Below are positions 35,664 through 45,813 of a stretch of 64,000 nucleotides of DNA, piece by piece; position 1 is the first letter of the stretch; each line of letters opens with the position of its first letter. The notes under the pieces were generated by a model that was given only the letters and a program-made list of their open reading frames with translations, was not told the DNA's origin and ran no database searches. Position numbers and translations under genes: made by a program. Source of the stretch: Pholiota molesta (Eukaryota > Basidiomycota > Agaricomycetes > Agaricales > Strophariaceae); contig JACGCK010000198.1 in assembly GCA_014925825.1 (NCBI GenBank), positions 19,267-83,266 on the forward strand, written 5' to 3'.

Positions 35664-36791
35664 CAGGGGCCTGTCAGCGGAAAAGTCCGAGGGAGCCAAC
35701 CTCCTCAAGAATCGCTCAACCGAATTCCAGGAGTCCTCGCTATTTTAGGAAGGATCAGGGGTCCTTACATCCGGCCCGCCCTCGGTGATGCTGCTTGGAT
35801 GCTGCTGCAAGAAACCGCGACAAACCTCCCAAACACTTGCACAGAGGACAACTTCTATAGTTAGAGTGCTATATGCATATCTATTCTACCTGTAAATATA
35901 GTTTGACTACTGATTACTCACTGGAATCATCCCTTGTGTGCAAACAACCATGGCAGCAAACAGCAGCCAAAACTTACCTGGGTAATGTACATCTGTACTT
36001 CAATGTGGTCCCTCTGAACCCTCGCAAAGTTGTTCGTGTACTTCATGCAAAAGGCAGAGAATCTGATGAGCTGGAGGTGTAGCACTCATCTTGAATACAT
36101 TGAAATTTGATCTATTATGCTCTAAGTTTTACCAGATTGGTGAAGGAAGTTCAAGGAAGGAAGATCACACAAAGCCTAGTGGTGTGCAGAATTCAAGCAC
36201 AATTCAAGAAGAATTGGTGCGGAAGTGGCATGCAGAATATTCAGGAACAGTGTCAAGGTCTCACAGATGCGATATCACATTGGACAAAATATCTTGCTCA
36301 CTCTTTGTATAAATGATCTGCCCAAATTCTTGTGAGTGATGTGCACAAGATGAAAAGTGCAAGAGTTAGAGTCTTAGACTCATCTGATGGTTTCAGCTGG
36401 CAAAATTTAAAACTCACCAAATTCTTGCTGAGGCGGAATTATGGAATTAAGTATGGCGAAAAAGAGCTTCAGTATTACGCTGCAATCTCAATTGCTACCA
36501 GTATTTGAACTTCCAAGCTTGTTCCAAGCTACCACGCTCCTGTTGTTTGAAGATAGTTTATTAGTCTATATTACAGAATTTTTACATATAGAATTGTCCT
36601 CAGAAACGTATAGCAACATAGATTCTGTTGTATGAGAGTTAGAGCGATGAGGCATGGCGGCGGTGTTGATCTGATCTTATCCGAGCCGCAGGACCCCTGA
36701 TCCTTCCTAAAATAGCGAGGACTCCTGGAATTCGGTTGAGCGATTCTTGAGGAGGTTGGCTCCCTCGGACTTTTCCGGTGACAGGCCCTTG
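35664..36791. mobile_element. Nested hAT-like element with ~102-bp terminal inverted repeats
   Basis: This 1,128-base element is inserted in the outer transposon. It begins CAGGGGCCTGTCAGCGG and ends with the reverse complement of CAAGGGCCTGTCACCGG. The inverted repeats extend over about 102 bases (35664-35765 and 36690-36791) with only about two mismatches, both near the tips. It is flanked by a perfect 8-bp duplication ATTGCATG. CAGGG-type tips and an 8-bp duplication point to hAT. The ~920-base interior has only short broken frames and no transposase. The near-identity of the inverted repeats argues for recent insertion. Confidence 0.8.
36690..36791 (-). repeat. Right terminal inverted repeat of nested element
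   Basis: Reverse complement of 35664-35765 with about two differences, ending CCGGTGACAGGCCCTTG at 36791. Confidence 0.8.
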
Positions 36792-36799
36792 ATTGCATG
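36792..36799 (+). repeat. Target-site duplication of nested element, right
   Basis: ATTGCATG, identical to 35656-35663. Confidence 0.75.
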
Positions 36800-37176
36800 C
36801 AATCAACATTGGTACAGAAAATTCATTAGACAACCACTACATATGTCCTACATCCTCACAGTGTCCTGCCCTCACACGACGATATCGACTGTCGCGTTGA
36901 TCATCGCCCATCGAATTCCTATGCCTTTTGGACTGAAAGATTATATTCTCAGGCCAGAACTTTGTTGAAGTGCCTTCAATGTTATCAAGATCTCAAGAAA
37001 GTCGAACTTCGCTCGCAATTGGACTCAAGAATTCAAGAATGAGGTGTTTAGATACCTGAAAGGATCAATATATAGACCATTATTTATCACAAAAGGGATG
37101 TTTTTCTACCATGTTTTGCAGCCTTGGAAATGTAGTCGCGCGATTTTTGGAATCGATGAGAGGCCAGATCCGCCAA

Positions 37177-37307
37177 TCCGGACAAAAAATGTAAAATTGC
37201 AGGAAAAATAGCCTGATCTCGAAATCCGGACATTGGAGGGCGAAATTTTTGGAGGCCCGATGCCGTCCGGACAAAAATCGTCAAAAATCTGGCTCACCGT
37301 CCGGACA
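37177..37307 (+). repeat. Subterminal TCCGGACA repeats, right cluster
   Basis: TCCGGACA occurs at 37177, 37225, 37266 and 37300, spaced 34-48 bases. Three continue AAAA. The TCCGGA core is palindromic, and the flanking A run has the same orientation at both ends of the element. Confidence 0.7.
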
Positions 37308-37344
37308 AAAAATCCACTTTGGGGATGCTATTGCCCGGGGGCCT

Positions 37345-37352
37345 CTGCTGCT
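37345..37352 (+). repeat. Target-site duplication of outer element, right
   Basis: CTGCTGCT, identical to 35312-35319. Confidence 0.75.
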
Positions 37353-40300
37353 CCCCAAAAAATTGGTGTGTAAGCGCAGGTAAGCGCTGAATTCTCCAAA
37401 CCGTCGCGACTCGAAATCAGCAACCCCATAATATAAGTAACGTGCGGTGGATGTTCCATATAAAATTATCTCGTCATCTAAACTTTCTAAAGGCATCGAA
37501 AAAACCGATAAGTACATGTCCGAGGTTTTACCGTCTTAATAAATAGTGGAAACAGTCGAATATTGACGGAATATTCCTTTTCGATTCAGCATATCCAAAG
37601 AATTTCGAGCCAACTCCAACCACAACTCCACACGTTATTATTGAAACTCGAAGATGCACTAGGGCGAGAAAAAGAGGGAGTGTTTTCGGATTTTCGGGTT
37701 TTTCATAGTGAAAAAAGCACAGACTAACTTGTCTAGAACCTCGAAAGAAAGAGATAGTGCAAGACTTGCAACACCATCCCCAGTCGCGACTCACGCACGT
37801 CAGATCCTCATGCCCACATCGCAGGGCTGCACTATCTAATCGCCCCTCTCCCAAGACATTGTAATAACAGTCCCATTGGCAAGCAAAGGAGTGGATTTCT
37901 GTCGTTCTTCTGAGCCTCATGTCTTGATAGAAGAACAAAGCAGTATCGGTAGACGCCACAATGAAGTACGATACGCACGAAATTCTAAAGACTGTCTCAG
38001 GAAGTCTAAATATTCGACCTAACATAGGGCTAGAACTATATGTGCTTAATCGAAAGAAGCTGATATGTTGGGACCAGAGTATAGATTAGCGTGGCCAACC
38101 TTGTCTCGAGAACGGAAGTGTGGCGTAATTCTCCTTAAGGTTGGATCTTCAGTGTCTGGTACGGCCCGTGGGGTTTGTGGTGGGAGTGGGGGTGCCACAA
38201 ATTTAATTTACTACAATAGAGGATCGTCGATGTCATTGAATATATTGATCAGTGATCACAATGATTGACATGATCTATATATGCAACTTACAGAAAAAAC
38301 TCACTGCGCGTTGTGTCGTCGTGAATAAATTCAGTACAAAATAAAATACGTCAGAGGCTCTTTGTAATGGAGCGTCGCTGCAAGTTTGAGTAAGAAAAAT
38401 GTCGGCGGCCTCGTAAAACGATGCCGGCACTGCCCAGACCCACTCCAAGACGGCTACTGCTTCAGCGCGCCTTCCCCTGCATAAACTAGCGTGCGGCGAG
38501 GCGAATCCCTGTGTGGAGAATGGAGGTTATAGTGCGCAGTTGCCTTGAGGTCGCTTAACAAGTTGCGGCGTGCGCTGTGGGCTCAGTTGTGTATTCTTGA
38601 TCACAGTCAGCGGTATTGGTGGCCAGTCTATGATCTATCATCGAAGGGCCAGTAGCATGTTCAGAAATTGGGGCTCTAATTTTGAAGTTAGCCTTATTCG
38701 GACCGCGCGTTAGATACTGACCGCACGCTCACTATATGTGTCGTTTTTGTGTCTTATCAGTTTCTGTGAACGAGAAACATACATGGAAACAATGAGCAGA
38801 AACGTGTTTCCCAAGCATGACAGTATCCTCATCTAGTCATTATTTTGGTGTTTTGGGGTGCCAAAAATGATTGGGATCACCGCATGGAAAGAGCTTCTTT
38901 CAGGTCGAAGCAAGTCAGTCTATTCGCATGAAGGTAGCATATCTAATCTTTAGAGAATTTAGCTCGCCTCGAGGCTCGCACATTTACCAGCCTGTGTTTT
39001 GTGAATTTGTGAGATATGGTAAACCTTGCTCGCGTTCCTCGTAGACCTTACACAAGAAATTATCGGCCCTGGGAACATGATGCAATAGGTGCACCCGTCG
39101 CCCGAGCAGGGGTTCGCGCAAATCCCATATCGTGTCCAACATCAGCGCTTGCCGAACACGCTGCAGAGTGTTCAAATGTATAAGTCAGGAAAGACCGTGG
39201 AATCACCACCTCGCTAAAGCCATTCCAGAACGTCCGAATGGGCTCATCGCGGGTTCCCGTCGGCGGCGCGCAACAGGCTGTGTAACAATAATCGTATTGG
39301 GAAGAAAGGTCGTTGTTTCGGTGATATCGGTGTGATAGGAAAGAGCGATGGACTTGCATCATGGAAATAGGACCACGGATTCTCGTACTTGTCCACAGAA
39401 CACCCCAGGTCCCCAACTGGAATTTGACGGCACGCGGAACAGCAATTCGATCTCGACTAGGAATTGATTATCCAGAGCAGCGGAAAGCCGAGTCAGAGGC
39501 GGGGTACGAATGGTTTGTAAGATGAGGATTGCATCCGTCCAGGGAAGGTTGTGTTCGTGGTGGATTACGATTTACGCGCATTTCTAAACGTTTGGTGGCG
39601 AATCATAAATTACCACAGTGCGAAGGTTCGCCAGTATTTGCAAGACTTATGTGTCTTTCTTCAACTTTCCATTTGGACCAACGTCCTATGGAAATGTGCA
39701 AAGCAAATACGTACAGGGAATCGGCCGCCCTGCTCGAAACTACTAACGACTGAAAGGTTCCGAGGGTGGGTAGAGATACTGTCGTAAGATCCAGACAATA
39801 GCCAAGCAATTTTCGGGGTCGAGCACCACGGCAAGTTCCCGCATAAAGTAGCAGACGCACATAACGGCCGAGTACTTAAGTGCAAACCCAGAATTCGGGG
39901 CAGCGCTTGCGCTGCAGCAGGTCCTCGTGTGGGAAATTGCCAAGTGGTCAAAAGCCGATAACTTCCTAAATCTCCAAAAATTCGCAGTCTAAGAATTCGT
40001 CGAACTCGTCCTTGCTCAACCTTAGTTGCTATCGCCATGAATACCTGGGTTTGTGTCGACCCTAAACAGTTCGTAGTCATCGATGAAGAATTTGTGGATT
40101 GATATCCTAAGAGCGGTATTTGAAGAGATCCTGCAAGGGAGAGATCCTGGATAGGTGGCCGCTGCGAGTCAAGCGCGAGTCAATTGGCGAGTTACGATAA
40201 AATTGCGACGAGCTCTCCAACCACCAGAGAAAAAAGCATTGCCATGTCCGCAAGAAAGATGAATTATTCATAGACGAGGAATGCCCGTGGATTTGGAGAC

Positions 40301-40457
40301 CAGGTTCATTATGGTTGGGAGCAAGTTGGGAGTGAAAAATGAAGTCCAGCGCAAGTCCAGCGCCAGGTCTAGAGCATGCATTTAAAACAAGCGCAAACAA
40401 AAACTTCTAACCCCGTCCTGCTGGAACCCACTCACCACGCTCAGGCCAGCGCCCTCG
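37353..40457. other. Gene-poor stretch of about 3.1 kb
   Basis: The longest open frames are a 165-codon minus-strand frame at 37528-38025 and several of 100-140 codons at 39060-40080 on both strands. None shows a domain, a signal peptide or splicing to neighbours. Parts such as YDLRAFLNVWWRIINYHSAK (plus, near 39555) look protein-like but stay isolated, so decayed genes are possible. The last part is the TIM50 promoter. Confidence 0.35.
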
Positions 40458-42284
40458 ATGTTCTCTATTCTCGCTAGGACGATCCCCCGTCGCGCACTGG
40501 CTCAGCCAGTGCGCTTTATGGCCCAAAAGACACCATCTAACAAAAACCTCAAGTCGAAGGCTCAGCCCACACCCACGCCTGAGACCAAGAAGACACCAGC
40601 GGAGGCACCCAAGGCCGCACCCGAACCCGCACCGGAAACAACACCTGAACCAACGCTCGAGCAGGCACCTACGCCTTCATCAGTTGTGCCGTCTCTTGAT
40701 TTCTCGCCGCCGGAACCGGAGGAACCAAAAACCACCGGAGCCAAGTCGTCAAAAGGTTCGCTGTCGACGAATGAACGGAAACGACGGTTTATGAGTCGAA
40801 TTTTCCTTGCTGTGCTCGGGCTGGGCTTCACGGCGCAGGCTATTTATATGGGGCGCGAATGGGAGGAAGATGAGTTGAAGACTAAGAAAATGGTGCGCGG
40901 CCAGATTTATTTCTTTGCTGATATGCCACCTGACCGCCGAACCAGAAACCTGAGGATGTGCCTACAACGCGCTGGGGACGAATGAAAGAGCGCTTCTCAT
41001 CCTTATTTGCTGTAAGACGCGCCACTCCTACATGATGTTCACCAAGTAACTCTTGTACAGTATTTCAGCGAACCCGCCTGGCCCGAACTCCTTCCCCCAC
41101 CCGCTCCTCCTCCGCATCAAAAGCCGTACACTCTCTTACTCTCCCTTGACGACCTTCTAATTACATCAACATGGGATGTGAGTGGCACGTCGAGCTTCCA
41201 TGGTCTTGCGCTGACTTATAACAGCGCCATCATGGCTGGCGAACCGCAAAACGACCAGGTGTCGACTACTTCCTGGCCTATATCTCGCAATTCTATGAAG
41301 TTGTCATCTTCACCACCCAACCGTCCTATGTATGTACGATCTATGATTTCGCTACCTGAGCTAACGTCTTGCAGACCGCAAACCCTATTCTAGACAAACT
41401 GGACAGATACGGATTCTTCATCACCTATCGTCTCTGCCGGGAGGCCACCCACATGGTAGACGGCAAAATCGTCAAGGTGTGTAGTTTGAAGTCATACGTT
41501 TTCTTCGATTAACTTTCCACCAGGACTTATCTTACTTGAACCGCGACCTATCAAAAGTAATCATATTAGACACCGACCCTGAGCACGTTGCAAAGGATCC
41601 CGACAATGCTATTATCCTGCCCAAGTGGAAGGGCGATCCCAAAGATAAGGGCCTCATTGCTATCATTCCCTTCCTCGAATGTGCGTACACACCCTATATC
41701 CCTCTTTCGACTACTGACGGTGTTTGATTTAGCCATTGCCATTTACAAGCCCCAAGACGTGCGCCGCGTTATTAAGGCTTACGCCGGAAAGGACATCCCT
41801 CTGGAATACGCCAAGGTTGAAGCTGAGATGAAGGCGCGGCACATCGCGGAGTGGAAAGAGAAGAAGGGCAAGAAACCATCAGGCGGCTTCTCGCTCGGCT
41901 CCCTCGTTGGACTATCCAGCGTACGTCACCGTCTATCCCTCCCTCTCTCCTTCACTAATTTCTTCATCCCATTAGTCTCCATCACATCCCAAAGACCAGC
42001 CACCGCCAACCTACCTCGAGATGAAGCGCCAGGAAGCGCAGGAGCACTACCGCAACGAGATGAAGTACCTCCAGGAGAACCGCGACGAGCTCGAGCGCCT
42101 GCTCGCGCAGGACCAGGCGGCGATGGCGGCGCAGGTGCCCGGCACGCTCTGGGAGGCGATGGACCAGTTCCGCGGCGTCGCGCCGCCGCCCGCTGGCGCG
42201 CCGAGCCCCGGCTCAGCGGAGCCGGCGGGGAAGGGCGCTGAAGGTGGTGCTGCCCCTGCTGAGGCGGGGAAGCAGAAGGCGTAG
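40458..42284 (+). CDS. TIM50: Mitochondrial import translocase subunit Tim50
   Basis: Tim50 is the presequence receptor of the TIM23 complex, anchored in the mitochondrial inner membrane with its main domain in the intermembrane space. The protein starts [20 protein letters not shown], a basic, Arg-rich targeting sequence. A Pro/Glu-rich stretch follows, and then one membrane segment near residue 115 ([20 protein letters not shown]). The FCP1/NIF-like domain contains [105 protein letters not shown] and PFLE. The phosphatase-type DxDxT motif is replaced by LDDLL, as is usual for Tim50. Six or so short introns are in frame. The C-terminus after the last intron ([20 protein letters not shown]) is a charged helix and an Ala/Pro-rich tail ending KQKA. 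Confidence 0.92.
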
Positions 42285-42855
42285 AGTGCGGGTTATGCTA
42301 TCCTGTTTGGCGTCGCAGGCGGTTGCGAGGCGAGACTACTACACATTCGCGCAAGGCATTGCGTGTATTTATACTTACTCATTCATACGCTACTCACATA
42401 CATCCCGGTCACTCGGGCGCACCCCTCCTCATTAGTTTGTTTAATATTTCAAGGATTTTAATTACGACGCGCGTCAAGGATGAAATAGAGGCGCTATATG
42501 ATCATGTCGTGGATAGGCGAGTGAGCGTTGACGTACCTATGTTGTTGCTCAGAATGAGTTGGAATTTTAGCGTTGGCGGACCAGGAAGTGAGCAATGTGC
42601 CGAGAGAGCGTCTGATTTAACAAGCGCCCATCGCTAACTAGAAGCTAAGTATAACAAAGTCTAGTTGCATCTTCAACCTCGAGAGATCTTCCAAATTTAT
42701 CGATCGCAATAGATATCTATTTCCACGACCAAGGAAAAGGAATTCTACAGTACACGATTTTTGTTTACATTGATCAATTATTCCAGCCACGCGCCCCTCC
42801 AACAGCTACACACTGAACACCGGCACGCTCAACGCATCGGTAGGCCAGCAGGCAT
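42285..42855. other. Convergent 3' intergenic region
   Basis: Between the TIM50 stop and the stop of the minus-strand His-Asp/CBM1 gene. No coding feature recognised. Confidence 0.5.
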
Positions 42856-43461
42856 CTATTGGCCGTTGAGGTTGCATTGGGAGTACCCTAAGAAAAAATG
42901 AAGAAGATAAGAGGAAGAAGCGTCGGGTGGGACAGGACTTACAGTCGGAGAATTTATGGCAGTAAGCGTTTTTGGGGCACCGGGTCGTTCCTTTGTAGTA
43001 AAAACCACCGCCTGAACGCAAAAAAAGGAAAAGGAACGAGAAGTTGATCAGTCTTTTGCAACGATCGCGAGAAGAAAAAAAGGAGGCGACGACGTACATT
43101 GACCCCAGAGAACCTGCGTACCCTGATCATGGTCATGGTCGTGGTCGTGATCGTGATCGTGGTCATGGTCATGATCATGGTCGTGGTCGTGGTCGTGATC
43201 ATGGTCATGGTCATGGTCATGGTCATGGTCATGGTCGTGGTCGTGGTCATGATCGTGGTCATTGTCAGGCCCCCACCTGCCACCGTCTCCTGCGCCAGCG
43301 CTCTTAGAAGGGGCCGGAGGCATGCCGCTGGAGGACCGGGCAGGAGGAGGCGGCCCCTGGCCCTGGGGTCCCTGTCCGCCGTCCGCAGCGACCTGCGCGA
43401 CGGGCATAAGCGCAAAGAACGCGCCCAGCGAGAGGAAGAGCAAGTTCGTGGTCAATTTCAT
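42856..43461 (-). CDS. Secreted (His-Asp)22 repeat protein with C-terminal CBM1
   Basis: Exon 1 (43461-43098) encodes a signal peptide (MKLTTNLLFLSLGAFFALMP, likely cleaved after VAA). A Gly/Pro/Ser linker (GQGPPPPARSSSGMPPAPSK) follows, and then ND plus 22 consecutive HD dipeptides (43126-43257). Exons 2 (43011-42943) and 3 (42887-42856) complete a fungal cellulose-binding module. They join as QVLWGQC, GGGFYYKGTTRCPKNAYCHK and FSDWYSQCNLNGQ. The four cysteines and the aromatic residues W, Y and WY match CBM1 spacing. There is no catalytic domain. The mature product of about 120 residues would therefore be a metal-binding-type His/Asp tract anchored on cellulose or a similar polymer. Metal binding is inferred from composition only. 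A TATA box lies at 43585-43592. Confidence 0.8.
43126..43260 (-). repeat. Hexanucleotide repeat GAC-CAY encoding (His-Asp)22
   Basis: There are 45 codons alternating Asp and His on the minus strand, with both GAC/GAT and CAC/CAT used. The mix of synonymous codons means the dipeptide pattern is kept more strictly than the DNA repeat. Confidence 0.9.
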
Positions 43462-43584
43462 GATGGGGTTGTGCTAAGAAGAATGCGGGTGGTTGGAAGG
43501 ACTAGTAACGCAGCGCAGCTGGTACTTGGTATAGATGCGTTTGGGTGGTGGGATTGATGACGAGAAGGGGCAGGCGATGGGGGG

Positions 43585-43592
43585 TTTTTATA
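43585..43592 (-). promoter_or_regulatory. TATA box of the His-Asp/CBM1 gene
   Basis: TATAAAAA on the minus strand, about 125 bases before the start codon at 43461. Confidence 0.55.
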
Positions 43593-44040
43593 GGCGCTCG
43601 CGGGCTGGTCGTTCGCGGCTAAGTTGAGAAACGGACGAGACTCGTCTAAGCTTTCATGTTGGCCTGGGTCATGTCGTTAAGGACTAGTTTGCGTCGTTGA
43701 GGTTTTGGATCTCCTATTGGAGGCGTATTTATGACGATTTCCTAGAATTTATTTGCTGGACCAGGAACAAGAGATTGGCGCCCGCAAGCGGTGCAGGAAG
43801 TCGCAGATTATTCTATGCTGAATTGACATGAAAGGGAGGTAATGTCAGAGTTATGAACTTATGTTACATATTGATGTGTCGTTTAGCTCAAGGGCATGGA
43901 AGGGCCATTTTCGAACAAAAGTTGAAGAGACCTACAATGCCTATTTATAGAAATAGTTTGAGGCGGTGACTATGTTCAAAAAGTTGAAGCTCAACTCATT
44001 ATTTCATACCATACAAGTAGCGCACTATATCAATATTGCT
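43593..44040. other. Intergenic region, no gene
   Basis: Upstream of the His-Asp/CBM1 gene and downstream of the DUF2855 gene. No coding feature recognised. Confidence 0.45.
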
Positions 44041-45457
44041 CTATAATCTCGACAATAAGTGATTCTTGGGTTCAGCGTCCCACATGCTCCAGATGAGGCC
44101 TTTATCAGGCCCCAAGCCTTCGCTCGAGAGCCGCTGATACGCTGCTTGGACTGACGCAGCGCCATATGTGCGCTCCAATTGGACCCAGCCAGGACAGTCT
44201 CGCATCAGCTCCTTCCACGCCTGATTTTGGCGGCTGAAAATCTCCGCGATGGGGATTTGGTGCCGTCGGACGTCCAGCCATTCGGGCATGAAGAAGTTCT
44301 CCACTTTAGGTGGGAAGGGAGAGGAGGAAGGGGTGCTCTCGTCCGCTATCGGCTTCGTATCGACCGCGCTCGCGCCCCAGTCTATTGACTTGGCTTCGGT
44401 CGACGAAGGGGAGAGTGTGGTTATGCCGAGAGCGACGCTTGCCACTATTCTGCCTGTGTATGGAGAGGCGAAATGCGCGTTGATCGCGCTGTTCACGGTG
44501 TCGTTTCCCGCAACGTCCACATAAAACCATTTATTGTCGCGCTTGCCATGGAAAGAAGCTGCCGAGGTGAAAGAGCCGTATTCAAGCACTTCATCGTACA
44601 GTCTGAGTTTCTTCGTAAACTCCAAATTCTTTTTGGATGTCAAACCAATTATCTTGGTGTTTTTGTCGGTTTCACCTCGTCGAATGCGTTTTCCAATAAC
44701 ATACGCTAGACAGAACGCTGTCTTGGAAGAAGCTGACGATATGAGCACGGTAGAGACGCCGCCCCGGTAGCCAGACGCGTGCAGCCAATCTTCGAACCAG
44801 TAAGATGTCCAGAATAGGGGTCGATACAACATGGTGAGGTCCTCAACAACAGGGGTAGGAGTATATTGTGGGTCGTTTGCACAGCGCAGGATCTGATTGT
44901 ATGGCCGTCGATCTGAGAGCAAAGTTTACTAATCATTTATTGTGATTAAGGTTGTTCTCTCACCTGCTGGGAGATGTGGCCGTGGTACGTAAAATGCGAA
45001 TTTGTTGACATCATTTGACGACACGGGAAGCAGCAAGTACCGCGTCGGCGCGAGGTACCCATAGACGCGCTCGCCCTCTTGCAGTTTTGGGTGCGACGAC
45101 TTGACGATGATACCGAAGCCCCAGACAGGGATCAGCCCATGTGTGCGCGGCGACACAGCGCCATCCGCGGACTCTGGTGCGGGATGAAAGTCAAAGTATC
45201 TGCGCAGGAAATCAGCAACATCCTCAACGGCTGGGGTAACGTCCATACCGAAAATGAGGGTGTTCTCCGAGTGCTTGATATGTGACATTGTTTGCAGAGA
45301 ATCCAAAGCGGTCTACCTTGATGAGAACGTGGTTTGGCGGACATTGGAGGGGTACTGGGGATGCGGTTATCACTGGTGTTTGTGGGTTCTGTCCCGATAT
45401 TGAGCGCGGAGAACAGAGGGTAACGTTTAACTCTGAGTGATTGGAAATCTTGGCCAT
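44041..45457 (-). CDS. DUF2855 family protein (oxidoreductase-like)
   Basis: Three exons encode about 420 residues. The start MAKISNHSELNVTLCSPRSI at 45457 is preferred, and an in-frame Met at 45541 would add 28 residues. The text fits the DUF2855 family: NHVLIKVDRFGFSANNVTYQ, HGLIPVWGFGIIVKSSHPKL, GERVYGYLAPTRYLLLPV, LFWTSYWFEDWLHASGYRGG, VLISSASSKTAFCLAYVIGK and VLEYGSFTSAASFHGKRDNK. The first part resembles the GroES-like fold of medium-chain dehydrogenases, and SSASSKTA lies where a nucleotide-binding loop would be. Activity is not established for the family as far as I know. Introns join HPHFR to YFDFHPAPES and the following PRPHLPA to DRRPYNQILRC. The neighbours are two CBM1 genes, but I see no functional link. 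Confidence 0.78.
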
Positions 45458-45813
45458 TTGGATACCAGGGGTTATGAACGTTGGAAAGGAACTGATTGAT
45501 AGTCGTAGCAATAAGAGAGGACCAAAATGTTCAACGTTCAATGATTTGCTATTTATATTGTGGTACCGGCACGAGAGACCCGGAGCCGGTTATGGTAAGG
45601 CCTTGGCGTACATACCTCGAACTCCGGAGAAAAAAGTTGCGGTGCTCACTTATTTAACCCAGATTTAACCTCTGAAACTTGAATCGAAGCGAATTTCATC
45701 GTCACTTCTATCCTTAACCACTATTTCGACTTGTGTGTTCAATCGTCGTCATGAACGAACGTGTGATTGTATCGTATATATTCGAGAGATACTCATACTC
45801 AGTATCGAATATC
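45458..45813. other. Intergenic region, no gene
   Basis: Promoter of the DUF2855 gene and 3' region of the acetylesterase gene. No coding feature recognised. Confidence 0.45.

Larger units (their letters stand above)
35320..37344. mobile_element. hAT-like non-autonomous DNA transposon (outer)
   Basis: The element is 2,025 bases as found. Its ends are inverted copies of AGGCCCCCGGGCAATAGCAT (left at 35320-35339, right at 37325-37344 in reverse complement). It is flanked by a perfect 8-bp direct repeat CTGCTGCT. An 8-bp duplication with short inverted ends is characteristic of the hAT superfamily. The outer element is only about 890 bases once the nested insertion (35664-36791) and its duplicated target are removed. 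No transposase is encoded, so it must depend on one elsewhere. Eight TCCGGAC-A motifs lie near its ends, as expected for subterminal transposase-binding repeats. A tRNA-like segment lies at 35490-35575. Confidence 0.75.

Noticed and set aside
37528..38025. 165-codon minus-strand frame next to the transposon
   Set aside because: No domain, no signal peptide, no splicing partner. It could be chance in an AT-rich region.
39060..40080. Several 70-140-codon frames on both strands
   Set aside because: They overlap each other in different frames and none shows a recognisable family or consistent splicing.
43126..43260. CRISPR-like regular repeat
   Set aside because: It is a coding hexanucleotide microsatellite without spacers, in a eukaryotic gene.
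43099..43557. Plus-strand frame with runs of Val/Met/Ile
   Set aside because: Opposite-strand reading of the His-Asp repeat. The minus-strand frame has a signal peptide and a CBM1.
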